64,000 bases of DNA from JBKECP01 sp047974765 (GTDB lineage Bacteria > Pseudomonadota > Gammaproteobacteria > Pseudomonadales > Halieaceae). A program made the translations under genes and the position numbers. The notes beneath the pieces are model-generated. The model did not search any database and was not told where the DNA came from. It saw only the letters and a list, made by a program, of their open reading frames with translations. The DNA is taken from NCBI GenBank assembly GCA_047974765.1, contig JBKECP010000044.1, forward strand, positions 1-64,000. The letters are read 5' to 3'. This document shows positions 17,668-26,988 of this stretch, one piece after another (the stretch's first letter is position 1; each line of letters opens with the position of its first letter).

Positions 17668-18720
17668 ATGACACATTCCACTGACGATATCCGTATTCGT
17701 CGCGCACAACCACTGATCACTCCCTGGATATTACAAGAAGCGCTGCCTCTGCCCGCAGAGCAAGCCAGGGCCATCTCCACCGCCCGCCGTGAAATAGAGG
17801 GGATTCTGGCTGGCAAAGACAAGCGGATTCTGGTTATTGTCGGTCCCTGTTCGGTACATGAACCGGCAGCACTCATCGAGTACGCGAAAGACTTTAAGCA
17901 GCAGTGTGAACCCTTGCAGGATGCTATTTTTCCAGTGCTGCGGGTTTATTTTGAAAAACCCAGAACTGTTGTTGGCTGGAAAGGGCTGATTAATGATCCA
18001 GACCTTGATAACAGTTTTCATATTAATCGCGGTCTTCACCTGGCCAGGCAGGTACTGCTGGATGTCGCCGGACTCGGCCTGCCAGCTGCCAGTGAATTTC
18101 TCGACACAACCTTTGGCCAATACTATGCCGACCTGGTCAGTTTTGGTGCGATTGGTGCCCGCACGGTGGAAAGCCAGATTCACCGTGAATTGGCCTCGGG
18201 GTTATCCATGCCGGTTGGTTTTAAAAATGGCACAACGGGCCGCATCGATGTGGCCATTGACGCCATCCGCAGCGCTCGCCACGGACACTGGTTTCCCTCA
18301 CTGACCAAAGAAGGTACTCCCGCCATTCTGGAATCCACCGGCAATCCGCACAGTTATCTGATTTTACGCGGTGGCACCGAGTCAGGCCCCAACTATCATA
18401 CCCAAGCCATTCAGGCTGCCGTCGAAGCATTACAGGCTCAGACGCTGCCAGCTTCACTGATCGTTGATTGCAGTCATGGCAATAGCAATAAAGACCCGGC
18501 AAAGCAGGCACAGGTAATCTCGAATTTGTGTACACAAATAGAACAGGGGCAAGAAGCTATACGGGGTGTCATGCTGGAAAGCCACCTGATCAGTGGCAAT
18601 CAGCCAATGGCAAAACGGGAGGCTCTGACCTGGGGCCAGAGCATCACTGACGCCTGCCTTTCACTGGCAGAGACGGCACCGCTGCTGACACAACTGGCCG
18701 CAACGGTGCGCGCGCGCTGA
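17668..18720 (+). CDS. 3-deoxy-7-phosphoheptulonate synthase, class I (AroF/AroG/AroH type)
   Basis: A 350-residue DAHP synthase. It condenses phosphoenolpyruvate with erythrose-4-phosphate, the first step of the shikimate pathway. Class I landmarks are all visible: ILVIVGPCSVHEP, RVYFEKPRTVVGWKGLINDP, GARTVESQIHRELASGLSMPVGFKNGT, and the metal-binding DCSHGNSNKDP and ESHLISGNQ. The length is standard. The ATG at 17668 begins MTHSTDDIRIRRAQPL with AGGG upstream. Which aromatic amino acid inhibits it cannot be told from this reading, so I give no specific symbol. Its stop is two bases from that of the convergent DUF481 gene. Confidence 0.93.
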   Translation: MTHSTDDIRIRRAQPLITPWILQEALPLPAEQARAISTARREIEGILAGKDKRILVIVGPCSVHEPAALIEYAKDFKQQCEPLQDAIFPVLRVYFEKPRTVVGWKGLINDPDLDNSFHINRGLHLARQVLLDVAGLGLPAASEFLDTTFGQYYADLVSFGAIGARTVESQIHRELASGLSMPVGFKNGTTGRIDVAIDAIRSARHGHWFPSLTKEGTPAILESTGNPHSYLILRGGTESGPNYHTQAIQAAVEALQAQTLPASLIVDCSHGNSNKDPAKQAQVISNLCTQIEQGQEAIRGVMLESHLISGNQPMAKREALTWGQSITDACLSLAETAPLLTQLAATVRAR

Positions 18721-18722
18721 TG

Positions 18723-19778
18723 TTACCAGGTATAACCGATGCGGAAGCGATAGGTTTCATCAAGTTTTTCAACGCCGTTGGGTACACCACTGTCGTATTC
18801 CAATAACACTTCAGCCGCCGCTTCAATACTGAACATCATAGGGAAGGCCAGACCTATTGTGGTGTTCACAATCAAATCACCCGCATCATCCAGATTCAAT
18901 ATGCCATTGTGATCCAGATACAGGCGGGACTCGCCACCCAGAATGTTGGACGATGCCGTTACCGTCCAGTTCATACCGGGGTATTCCTTGTCTTCGGCAA
19001 GAATAAAGTCTTCATTGACATAAACCACACCAGCTTCCGCCGACAAGGCTATTCTGGGTGTATTGTAGAACTCACGGCCAATATAGGGGCCGATATAGTA
19101 CCGCAGATCCAGGTCGGCAAATTTATCGCCTTCGGCGGCGGCATTCATACCCCAGTACCAGGGGCCATCAATAAAGTAATCGTATTTACCGATAGCAATC
19201 CAGTTTTCCGCATTTTTGAGGCCGTTGGCCTCATCAATTTCGCCGTTGAGCTTGAAGGTGTAACGATCACGCAGGCTGCGCCAGTAGGATTCAACTTTAT
19301 AGTCAAATTCATCAGTTTCTGTATTACCGCGCTCCAGCGTGAGTGCGCCACTGACCAGACCTGTCCAGTTGTAACCCTGCCCCAATTCCCAGGGCTCTGG
19401 GTTGGTCACTTGCAAATCAGACAATGCATACGTGCTTTGTGGTGCCAGCGAAGCGGGCAGCAGCAACTGCTCTTCTTTGACAATCACCGGCTGATTCTCG
19501 ATCAGTGTGCCATCTTGCAGCTTCATGACAACAGGATTACGGGTCGCCATCGATTCCACCTGATCCTGGGGAATACTCAGGATACCGGCAAAACCGGTTT
19601 CAACGCTAAGCACTCCATCGCGCATCGCCGTTACTGTACCCACAATATGTGAGCCATCTTTAAGGGTGATTTTATCCAGATGCGCATTCGCATCCGCAGC
19701 TATTGCTGTTGTAACATGCATCGCCAGCAAACCAGCCGCCAACAGAGGCATAACGCCCTTTTTTGATTTTGCCATCAT
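18723..19778 (-). CDS. DUF481 (YdiY-like) outer-membrane beta-barrel protein
   Basis: A 351-residue exported protein. It has a signal peptide ending AIAA and a small beta domain at 30-110 (ITLKDGSHIVGTVTAM, resembling SH3-like modules). A C-terminal DUF481 barrel of alternating strands starts near 135 (WTGLVSGALTLERGNTETDEF). It ends ETYRFRIGYTW with a terminal aromatic, the usual outer-membrane insertion signal. Family members are called salt-induced outer-membrane proteins, but their function is not settled. The gene is transcribed alone, convergent with the DAHP synthase gene. Confidence 0.87.
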   Translation of the reverse strand: MMAKSKKGVMPLLAAGLLAMHVTTAIAADANAHLDKITLKDGSHIVGTVTAMRDGVLSVETGFAGILSIPQDQVESMATRNPVVMKLQDGTLIENQPVIVKEEQLLLPASLAPQSTYALSDLQVTNPEPWELGQGYNWTGLVSGALTLERGNTETDEFDYKVESYWRSLRDRYTFKLNGEIDEANGLKNAENWIAIGKYDYFIDGPWYWGMNAAAEGDKFADLDLRYYIGPYIGREFYNTPRIALSAEAGVVYVNEDFILAEDKEYPGMNWTVTASSNILGGESRLYLDHNGILNLDDAGDLIVNTTIGLAFPMMFSIEAAAEVLLEYDSGVPNGVEKLDETYRFRIGYTW

Positions 19779-20087
19779 CCTAATCTTCTAACCTTCAACG
19801 TTATTTAAAATTTCACCAGTAGCAGCCATCCAGAGATCCGACTACTGTCATACACACAGGGGGTGCGCCACCATACCGAATAAAGCCAAATGGCCATAGC
19901 CGAAGAATGTAAAAATAACGCAAAAATTTGTAAATCAGATAGCGATCTAGCGATAGCAAAGATATTTTCTGCAAGATATCAACGCTCTACAGCACCTTGT
20001 CAAAGGCTGCTAGAATGCCAAACTTTTAATAATCATCATTTGACCCAATCAGCCACTTGCGTCAATGGACTAAAGCCTGGAGCAGCC
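19779..20087. other. 309-base region between DUF481 gene and gor
   Basis: No gene is seen. It must hold the two divergent promoters. A tandem TAGCGATC-TAGCGATAG stretch at about 19941-19957 is a direct repeat of TAGCGAT that could be a regulator site for gor. TGCGCCACCAT at about 19864 also occurs upstream of mltF (about 14945). Neither is assigned to a known regulator. Confidence 0.4.
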
Positions 20088-21443
20088 ATGAGTACATTTG
20101 ATTTCGATCTCTTCGTTATCGGTGCCGGTTCAGGTGGCGTGCGCGCTGCCCGTATGTCAGCCGGTTTCGGTGCCCGTGTGGCTGTGGCTGAAGATCGCTA
20201 TATGGGCGGCACCTGTGTCAATGTGGGCTGTGTACCCAAAAAGCTCTATGTTTACGCTTCCGAGTATGGCAAGGGCTTTGAAGATGCCCGTGGTTTTGGC
20301 TGGCAAAGTGAACGCCCGGCTTTTGACTGGGCCACGTTGCGCGATAATAAAAAGGCCGAAATCAGCCGCCTCAATGCTATCTATGAGCAATTGCTTGAGG
20401 GCGCCGATGTAAGCCTTATCAACGGTCGCGCCCGTATCAACGGTCCCAATACCGTTGTTGTTGATGGCAAAAGCTACAGCGCTGAACGCATTTTGATTGC
20501 CACTGGCGGCTGGCCTTATATACCGGAGTTTCCCGGTAGTGAGCTGGCCATCACCTCTAATGAAATTTTTGATCTGGAGGCCTTTCCTGAGCGACTGGTA
20601 GTGGTGGGTGGTGGCTATATTGCTGTTGAGTTTGCCGGTATTTTCAAAGGCCTGGGCGCCCAGGTCAGCCAGCTCTACCGCGGCCCCCTGTTCCTGCGCA
20701 GCTTTGATACCGATATCCGCACTCACGCCGCCCGTGAAATTGTCAATTCAGGTATCGATCTGCGTTTTGAAACCAATGTTACGGCCATTAGCCGCGCTGC
20801 CGACGGCCTGCACCTGAGCTTGACCGATGGCAGCAGCCTGACAGCTGACTGCGTACTTTACGCCACTGGCCGCAAACCCAATCTGGCAGGTCTCGGGCTG
20901 GAAACTGTGAATGTCAGTCTCAACGACAGTGGTTATATTCAGGTTGACGACCAGTTTTGCAGCAGTGAACCCTCCATCTTTGCCCTGGGGGATGTCACCG
21001 GTGGCCTGGAATTAACACCAGTGGCACTGGCTGAGGGTATGGCTTTTGCACGCAATCACTTTAGCGACCAGAAGCAGAGCGTGGACTACGACTTTATTCC
21101 CACTGCTGTATTTTGCCAGCCAAACATTGGTACGGTCGGCTTCACCGAAGAGGCCGCCAGTGCCCGCTTTGGCAAACTGCGTATTTACAAATCCGCTTTC
21201 CGCCCGATGAAGCACACAATCAGCGGCCGCGAGGAGCGCTCCTTCATGAAGCTGATTGTGGATGACGCCTCTGACCGGGTTATTGGTGCCCATATGGTAG
21301 GGCCGGATGCAGGCGAAATCATGCAGGGCATTGCTATTGCTATGCGCGCCGGTGCCACCAAGGCTCTCTTTGACAGCACCATTGGTATTCATCCAACCGC
21401 AGCAGAAGAATTCGTCACCCTGCGTGAACAATGGCAGGTTTAA
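20088..21443 (+). CDS. gor: Glutathione-disulfide reductase
   Basis: A 451-residue flavoprotein that reduces glutathione disulfide with NADPH. The FAD Rossmann motif is GAGSGG near the N-terminus. The redox disulfide CVNVGC is at 43-48. The second nucleotide motif GGGYIAVEFAGI is followed by YRG and LRSFD, whose arginines fit NADPH rather than NADH. ALGDVTG is the second FAD contact, and the C-terminal catalytic histidine is in GIHPTAAEEF. The ATG at 20088 has GGAG six bases upstream. The open frame extends further upstream but has no family match there. Confidence 0.95.
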   Translation: MSTFDFDLFVIGAGSGGVRAARMSAGFGARVAVAEDRYMGGTCVNVGCVPKKLYVYASEYGKGFEDARGFGWQSERPAFDWATLRDNKKAEISRLNAIYEQLLEGADVSLINGRARINGPNTVVVDGKSYSAERILIATGGWPYIPEFPGSELAITSNEIFDLEAFPERLVVVGGGYIAVEFAGIFKGLGAQVSQLYRGPLFLRSFDTDIRTHAAREIVNSGIDLRFETNVTAISRAADGLHLSLTDGSSLTADCVLYATGRKPNLAGLGLETVNVSLNDSGYIQVDDQFCSSEPSIFALGDVTGGLELTPVALAEGMAFARNHFSDQKQSVDYDFIPTAVFCQPNIGTVGFTEEAASARFGKLRIYKSAFRPMKHTISGREERSFMKLIVDDASDRVIGAHMVGPDAGEIMQGIAIAMRAGATKALFDSTIGIHPTAAEEFVTLREQWQV

Positions 21444-21494
21444 ATTAAACCCGGCGACACCAACTTAAGGCATGCACAGATACTTCAGCACCAC

Positions 21495-23630
21495 TTATTC
21501 GTCGCTGAACATACGCCTCAGGCCTTTAAAAAAACCACTGTCAGATGTGTCTTCAGCCGAAATATCAGAAGCGGCATTGGTATTTTCCTGAACGGCATCC
21601 GGTTCCATGTCGTTTTTTTCGGCCTGCTCCAACGCAGTTTCACGCTGTGCCAGCTCAAGCTGCAAATTCAGCAAAGTACGATTGCCGGGCTGTAGTTTCA
21701 GCCCGCGCTCAATGTACCTGCGCGCCCGGCGCAAATCAGAACGGGAAAGGGCGGACTGTGCCAGTATTGCGTAACGCACCGGAATTTGCTCAAGCCCCTG
21801 TTTTGCCTCTGTATTATCAGCATCCAGCGCCAGCACTTTATGATAAAAATACCAGGCATTGTTCTGTCGGGGCGTGGTCAGCCTGAAGGCTGCCAGGGCA
21901 TCCGCGCCCCATCGCAACCATGTCGACAGAGCCATATCCTTGCTGATCACACGCACTTCTGCGAGTAATGCTTCATGGTCACTGGCGGGCTCACGATGGC
22001 CAAAACCGGCATCTTCTGTTTCTGTCATTGTCGGCAGCTGCCTTAACTCGCTGCCTGATTGAGCGCTTTCTGGCTCAAAAGCCACAGACTCAGGCTGAGC
22101 CTCATGCATCTGCTGCCAGGTGATGTCACGCTCTGCCACCCCGGTTGACTCCGGTAGTTCAACAGAAACAGATTCAACAGACTCGTCCCGCCTGGACTGC
22201 GCCGGTTCTGTTTGTACCGGTTCGGGCTGTACCACTGCAGGAGTGGTCACCTGCTCATCAGCCAATGTGTGATCAGAAGAAAAAGAAACCTCAGATCCGG
22301 CAGTTGCATTTTCTGTTGTCAAGGTATCGGGATGAACGACAACTGTCGCTACCTGATCACTATTCACGCTATCGCTCATGCCATAGCTCAAATAATCAGC
22401 AATTATTGGCTCAACTTTATGCCTCACTGACAACACCACAAGCACGGCCAATATAACAAACCAGAGCCAGTGCCGTTTCCGTATACGGCCTTCTCCTGTA
22501 CTGATATTGGCAGCAGGTGTGCGCTGATCGTCCGGTTTGCCCAGTTCAACAGATATAAGCACATCACCATTTTCATCAGTGAACTTGTTGGCGCTTATAC
22601 CGATAACCGGCTCCACCGGCCTGTCTGGCTGTGCCTGTGTGTTTGCCTGAACAAGAGGCACTGCTTGATCCAGCGTCTCCCCCCACTGTGCCCACCCCCC
22701 CTCGATAAAGGCTTTCTCTTCTTCAGTGAGCGCAAGGCGTTGATCCAAATCACGCCCCGGCTGTTTTATCAATGCATCCAGTGCTGGTAGCGGTGCAGCG
22801 GTGCGATCAACAACATCCACTGAAGGCAGCAGTTGCTCATCCTGCATGGATAAAATCACCTGCAAGGTATCATCAAAACCCACTTTCGCCAGAGCTTGCG
22901 AGGCTCCATGTTGCAACAACCGCGAACACTGTTTGCACAGGTGTCTGGGCAATCCCTGGCTGGCTCTGTGCAACAATATAAAAAGACTGTGCTCAAAGGC
23001 GGGCTGCCCCTGCCAGTTGGCACATTGCAGGCGGTGGCGCACAAGGCCAACTGCATCGGTCAGATTCAGTGGCTCCAGTTTGTGCAGCGCCACCAACGAT
23101 GGCTCAAACTGTGCCAGCGCCTGCTCATGCAAATGTTCAACCAGGGTCTGCGGGCCCAGCAATAATAATTGCAGTGCAGGACGCTGTTTGCCTCGCGGCT
23201 CCATAAGCAGCCACAAGGGTTTCAGTGCAGCCGCCGAAAGATGTTGTGCCTCATCAATAATCAACAGCGTATGCCGCTGTTGCTTTAGTTTCAGCTCGAT
23301 AGTTTGCAGCACAGTGAAACGTTCCTGTTCTGATGCCCGGATACCCAGGGCATAAGCCACCATCTGCAAAATATCGCTATCGCCGGTAGAAGCTCCGGCA
23401 ATCTGCGCGACAAAATCCCCTCTGGCCTGTAAACGCTGTGTCACACTGGCAGCCAGCGTGGTTTTACCCGTACCGGAACGACCACTGAGCAACAGCACCC
23501 GCTCACCCCGATCAACAGCAGCCAGCATTTTTTCCCGAACACGCTGAAGATACGGATATTCAAAGACGTAACGGACATCTGGTGTCAGCTGGAAGGGGTC
23601 GGCTGTCAGTTGATAATAATCCGTATACAT
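21495..23630 (-). CDS. ExeA/MshM-like AAA ATPase with membrane anchor and TPR-like tail
   Basis: A 711-residue protein. It begins MYTDYYQLTADPFQLTPD, the hallmark of ExeA/GspA/MshM ATPases. Walker A is GRSGTGKTT (about 50-58) and Walker B is LLIIDEAQH. One transmembrane helix follows at about 385-402 (WLWFVILAVLVVLSV), so the ATPase is cytoplasmic and the rest periplasmic. A low-complexity Glu/Pro/Ser linker leads to helical repeats (AKQGLEQIPVRYAILAQSALSRSDLRRARRYI) of TPR character. Relatives help assemble type II secretion or MSHA pilus machines in peptidoglycan. No such genes are nearby, so its partner is unknown. It is convergent with gor. Confidence 0.83.
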   Translation of the reverse strand: MYTDYYQLTADPFQLTPDVRYVFEYPYLQRVREKMLAAVDRGERVLLLSGRSGTGKTTLAASVTQRLQARGDFVAQIAGASTGDSDILQMVAYALGIRASEQERFTVLQTIELKLKQQRHTLLIIDEAQHLSAAALKPLWLLMEPRGKQRPALQLLLLGPQTLVEHLHEQALAQFEPSLVALHKLEPLNLTDAVGLVRHRLQCANWQGQPAFEHSLFILLHRASQGLPRHLCKQCSRLLQHGASQALAKVGFDDTLQVILSMQDEQLLPSVDVVDRTAAPLPALDALIKQPGRDLDQRLALTEEEKAFIEGGWAQWGETLDQAVPLVQANTQAQPDRPVEPVIGISANKFTDENGDVLISVELGKPDDQRTPAANISTGEGRIRKRHWLWFVILAVLVVLSVRHKVEPIIADYLSYGMSDSVNSDQVATVVVHPDTLTTENATAGSEVSFSSDHTLADEQVTTPAVVQPEPVQTEPAQSRRDESVESVSVELPESTGVAERDITWQQMHEAQPESVAFEPESAQSGSELRQLPTMTETEDAGFGHREPASDHEALLAEVRVISKDMALSTWLRWGADALAAFRLTTPRQNNAWYFYHKVLALDADNTEAKQGLEQIPVRYAILAQSALSRSDLRRARRYIERGLKLQPGNRTLLNLQLELAQRETALEQAEKNDMEPDAVQENTNAASDISAEDTSDSGFFKGLRRMFSDE

Positions 23631-23822
23631 GGGCAGTTACAGCTTGATCATTATCACCCAAGTGTAACCGAAGGTTCATCACAACGCCTGTCTCTTGCAG
23701 GCACCTTTTACAGCCTGCCTGCCTGCGAGCAATCGCTATATTTCAGTGCTCCGCCCTCATTGCCCCACCACAACGCCGGACTGGCAGTGACCATTATCCG
23801 CTTCGCCAAAACCATTCACCGG

Positions 23823-23850
23823 TTGACACCAACAGGAACTGTTCTATTAT
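23823..23850 (+). promoter_or_regulatory. Sigma-70 promoter of the thi operon
   Basis: A consensus -35 TTGACA (23823-23828) and -10 TATTAT (23845-23850) are 16 bases apart. This places transcription start near 23857, right before the TPP riboswitch. This is the best promoter match I found by eye in the window. Confidence 0.7.
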
Positions 23851-23857
23851 TGTCCAA

Positions 23858-23962
23858 CGTCAGGGGAGTCCCGCCCAAGGGACTGAGAGGCTGATTGGAG
23901 ATATCTCCGGTGAAGCGACCCTTTGAACCTGACCCAGTTGATACTGGCGTAGGAAGACCGAA
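23858..23962 (+). promoter_or_regulatory. TPP riboswitch (thi box)
   Basis: The conserved thi-box elements are in order: GGGGAGTCCCG at the P2/P3 side, CTGAGAGGCTG, ACCCTTTGAACCTGA and CTGGCGTAGGAAG. Thiamine pyrophosphate binding should shut down the thi operon. Just downstream CCGAAGAAC (about 23959) can pair with GTTCTTTCGG (about 23988), a plausible expression-platform hairpin. A leader of about 90 bases follows before thiC. Confidence 0.95.
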
Positions 23963-24084
23963 GAACGATTCCCACTGGATCAGAACTGTTCTTTCGGATG
24001 CGGGAGAATACCCTGGTTCAACACGCCCACATCTGCTTTCTGCTGTAAAGTTTCACTTGGGTCTTTTCGCAAGAGGAGACCAGA

Positions 24085-25875
24085 ATGAAAGCTATCCACT
24101 CCACTGTTACAACCGGCCCGCTGTCAGCATCGCGCAAAATCCATCTTTGTGGGCAGATACATAATGTCCAGGTACCCATGCGTGAAATTGCCCTATCGGA
24201 GGAGGCTCCACTAACAGTTTATGACAGCTCCGGCCCCTATACAGACCCGGCAGCAACAATTGATATCACCAAAGGCCTGCCCCAACTGCGCTCGAAATGG
24301 CTGCTGATGCGCGCTGATGTCGAAGCTTATGACGGGCGCACAGTGGCCGATGCCGATAATGGCTTTGCAACAGGTGAACGCCTGGTTCCTGCCTTTCCCC
24401 TTAAACACAAACCCTTGCGTGCGACAGGCGGGCGCGCAGTAACGCAACTTGCCTATGCCCGCTCAGGCATCATTACTCCCGAGATGGAATTTGTCGCCAT
24501 TCGTGAAAATGAAGGCCGCCTGGGTGCGCATGCCACGCCTCGTGATGGCGAGGCCTTTGGCGCAAAGCTACCCGACCTGGTGACAGCAGAGTTTGTACGG
24601 CAGGAAATTGCAGCTGGCCGCGCCGTCATTCCCGCCAATATCAACCATCGAGAGCTGGAGCCGATGATTATCGGCCGCAATTTTTTGGTCAAGGTTAATG
24701 CCAACATCGGCAACTCGGCAGTTACATCGTCCATGGAAGAAGAAATCGACAAAATGGTTTGGGCCATTCGTTGGGGAGCCGACACAGTGATGGACCTGTC
24801 TACCGGGCGCAATATTCATAATATTCGTGAGTGGATCATTCGTAACAGTCCGGTGCCGATTGGTACTGTTCCCCTCTATCAGGCACTGGAAAAAGTAGGT
24901 GGCATAGCTGAGAACCTGAGCTGGGAAATCTTCCGCGACACACTGATTGAGCAGGCGGAACAGGGCGTGGATTACTTTACAATTCACGCCGGCCTGCGAC
25001 TGCATATGGTACCAATGACGGCACAGCGCGTAACGGGCATCGTATCCCGTGGCGGTTCGATCATGGCGAAATGGTGCCTGCATCACCACCGGGAATCCTT
25101 TCTTTACGAACATTTTGATGACATCTGCGACATCATGCGAGCCTATGATGTGTCATTCAGCCTGGGCGATGGATTGCGACCAGGATCCATTGCTGACGCC
25201 AATGACGAAGCCCAGTTTGCCGAACTGCACACGCTGGGCGAGTTAACCAAAATAGCATGGGACAGGGACTGCCAGGTGATCATCGAAGGCCCAGGCCATG
25301 TGCCAATGCACAAGATCAAGGCCAATATGGATGAGCAGCTGCGCCATTGCGGTGAAGCGCCATTCTATACCCTGGGGCCACTGACCACAGATATTGCGCC
25401 GGGATATGACCATATTACTTCGGCTATCGGAGCGGCGATGATCGGATGGTTCGGCACTGCGATGCTGTGTTATGTCACGCCAAAAGAGCATCTTGGTCTG
25501 CCTGGCCGCGATGATGTGAAGACGGGTGTTATCACCTACAAGCTGGCGGCTCACGCAGCAGATCTGGCCAAAGGACACCCCGGCGCCCAGCGGCGCGATG
25601 ACGCCCTGTCGCGCGCCCGCTTTGAATTTCGCTGGGAGGATCAGTTCAATCTTGGCCTGGACCCTGATACAGCGCGGGCCATGCACGATGAAACCATGCC
25701 TTCTGCGTCACACAAGGTCGCACATTTCTGCTCAATGTGCGGCCCAAAATTCTGCTCGATGCGTATTTCCCATGATATCCGGGCCGAGGCTGAAAAACGC
25801 GAAGGTATGGCCCGGATGGCCGAAAAATTCCGAGAAGGCAGGCAACTGTACATCCCGGCGGAGAACGTCAAATGA
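24085..25875 (+). CDS. thiC: Phosphomethylpyrimidine synthase
   Basis: A 596-residue radical-SAM enzyme converting aminoimidazole ribotide to hydroxymethylpyrimidine phosphate in thiamine synthesis. The C-terminal cluster-binding motif CSMCGPKFC (CxxCxxxxC) is complete. Core motifs NANIGNSA, MDLSTGR, GTVPLYQAL and GPGHVPMHKI are present. It is a little shorter than E. coli ThiC (631), at the N-terminus. AGAGGAGA seven bases before the ATG supports the start. It is the first gene of thiCOSGEFD behind the TPP riboswitch and overlaps thiO by four bases. Confidence 0.98.
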   Translation: MKAIHSTVTTGPLSASRKIHLCGQIHNVQVPMREIALSEEAPLTVYDSSGPYTDPAATIDITKGLPQLRSKWLLMRADVEAYDGRTVADADNGFATGERLVPAFPLKHKPLRATGGRAVTQLAYARSGIITPEMEFVAIRENEGRLGAHATPRDGEAFGAKLPDLVTAEFVRQEIAAGRAVIPANINHRELEPMIIGRNFLVKVNANIGNSAVTSSMEEEIDKMVWAIRWGADTVMDLSTGRNIHNIREWIIRNSPVPIGTVPLYQALEKVGGIAENLSWEIFRDTLIEQAEQGVDYFTIHAGLRLHMVPMTAQRVTGIVSRGGSIMAKWCLHHHRESFLYEHFDDICDIMRAYDVSFSLGDGLRPGSIADANDEAQFAELHTLGELTKIAWDRDCQVIIEGPGHVPMHKIKANMDEQLRHCGEAPFYTLGPLTTDIAPGYDHITSAIGAAMIGWFGTAMLCYVTPKEHLGLPGRDDVKTGVITYKLAAHAADLAKGHPGAQRRDDALSRARFEFRWEDQFNLGLDPDTARAMHDETMPSASHKVAHFCSMCGPKFCSMRISHDIRAEAEKREGMARMAEKFREGRQLYIPAENVK

Positions 25876-26798
25876 TTTCAGTTATCGGTAGCGGCGTCGC
25901 AGGCTTGTGCACAGCAACAGTCCTGTCTGAAAAGGGCTTTACCGTTGAGGTTATCGAGGCCGATATCCCAGCAGCATCCTGTCTGGCTGGCGGTATGCTG
26001 GCTCCTTTTTGCGAAGGGGAATCTGCGCCGCAGACAGTTGTTATCAAGGGCCAGCAGGCGCTGACCTGGTGGGCGGCACGGGTGCCCGTAACACGGCGCG
26101 GAACACTGGTACTGGCTCCGGCACGCGATGCGCAGGAACTGGACCGCTTTGCTGCGGCAACACAAAACCACCACTGGACAGAGCCAGGCACACTGGAGGC
26201 TGACCTTGCAGGACGTTTCGCACGCGGGCTGCTCTTTCCAGACGAAGGACATATGGACCCGGTGATTGCACTGGCAACACTGCGGGCGACGCTGATCAAA
26301 TCGGGAGTATCGTTTCACACCGGGCAACCAACCGGGCAGATTGTCGACTGCCGTGGCTGGGCGGCGCGGGACCAGTTGAGCGATCTGCGGCCGGTTCGCG
26401 GTGAAATGCTGGAGGTCTCTGCCCCGGATGTCGAACTGAGCCGCACGATACGGCTGCTGCATCCCCGGCTTGCCTGCTACATTGTTCCCCGTGGTCAGGG
26501 GCGTTATATGATTGGCGCAACCATGGTGGAAAGCGCCAGCGAAGATTTGATAACAGCGCGGGCCGTGGTTGAGCTGCTATCTGCGGCCTATACAGTCCAA
26601 CCGGCTTTTGCCGAGGCACAGCTGATCATGACAGACACCGGTCTGCGACCGGCGTTCCCCGATAATATCCCGGCCGTTCGTCGTCAGGGAGACCGAATTT
26701 ACGTCAATGGCATGTACCGTCATGGCTTTTTAATGGCGCCAGCACTGGCCAGTGACGTGGCCCGGATACTTGCGCAGGCATCAATCAGTGAAGATTGA
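25872..26798 (+). CDS. thiO: Glycine oxidase ThiO
   Basis: A 308-residue FAD-dependent amine oxidase of the DAO fold. The N-terminal dinucleotide motif is VIGSGVAGLCTA. EVIEAD, AGGMLAP and the C-terminal GLRPAFPDNIP and NGMYRHGFLMAP are typical of ThiO. It oxidises glycine to the imine (dehydroglycine) used by ThiG to build the thiazole, so no ThiH is needed. It starts in an ATGA overlap with thiC, and its 3' end contains the thiS start. Confidence 0.93.
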   Translation: MISVIGSGVAGLCTATVLSEKGFTVEVIEADIPAASCLAGGMLAPFCEGESAPQTVVIKGQQALTWWAARVPVTRRGTLVLAPARDAQELDRFAAATQNHHWTEPGTLEADLAGRFARGLLFPDEGHMDPVIALATLRATLIKSGVSFHTGQPTGQIVDCRGWAARDQLSDLRPVRGEMLEVSAPDVELSRTIRLLHPRLACYIVPRGQGRYMIGATMVESASEDLITARAVVELLSAAYTVQPAFAEAQLIMTDTGLRPAFPDNIPAVRRQGDRIYVNGMYRHGFLMAPALASDVARILAQASISED

Positions 26799-26985
26799 AC
26801 TTAACGGTGCAACAGTTGACACCAGCGCGCAGACACTGACGGCATTGATTGTCGAGCAGGGTGTTGATCCTGCTGTTGTTGCAAGTGCTCTGAACGGCCA
26901 ATTTATCCCGCGGCAAATGCGCGATCAGACGGTACTCGATGAAGGTGCCCGGGTTGAATTACTATCACCGATGCAGGGGGGTTGA
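26788..26985 (+). CDS. thiS: Sulfur-carrier protein ThiS
   Basis: A 65-residue ubiquitin-like carrier. The GTG at 26788 (MKIELNG) lies inside the last codons of thiO, an 11-base overlap. The fold is recognisable from VVASALNGQFIPRQ and the essential C-terminal QGG, whose last glycine is adenylated by ThiF and thiocarboxylated. It feeds sulfur to ThiG, encoded three bases downstream. Confidence 0.95.
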   Translation: MKIELNGATVDTSAQTLTALIVEQGVDPAVVASALNGQFIPRQMRDQTVLDEGARVELLSPMQGG

Positions 26986-26988
26986 AGC

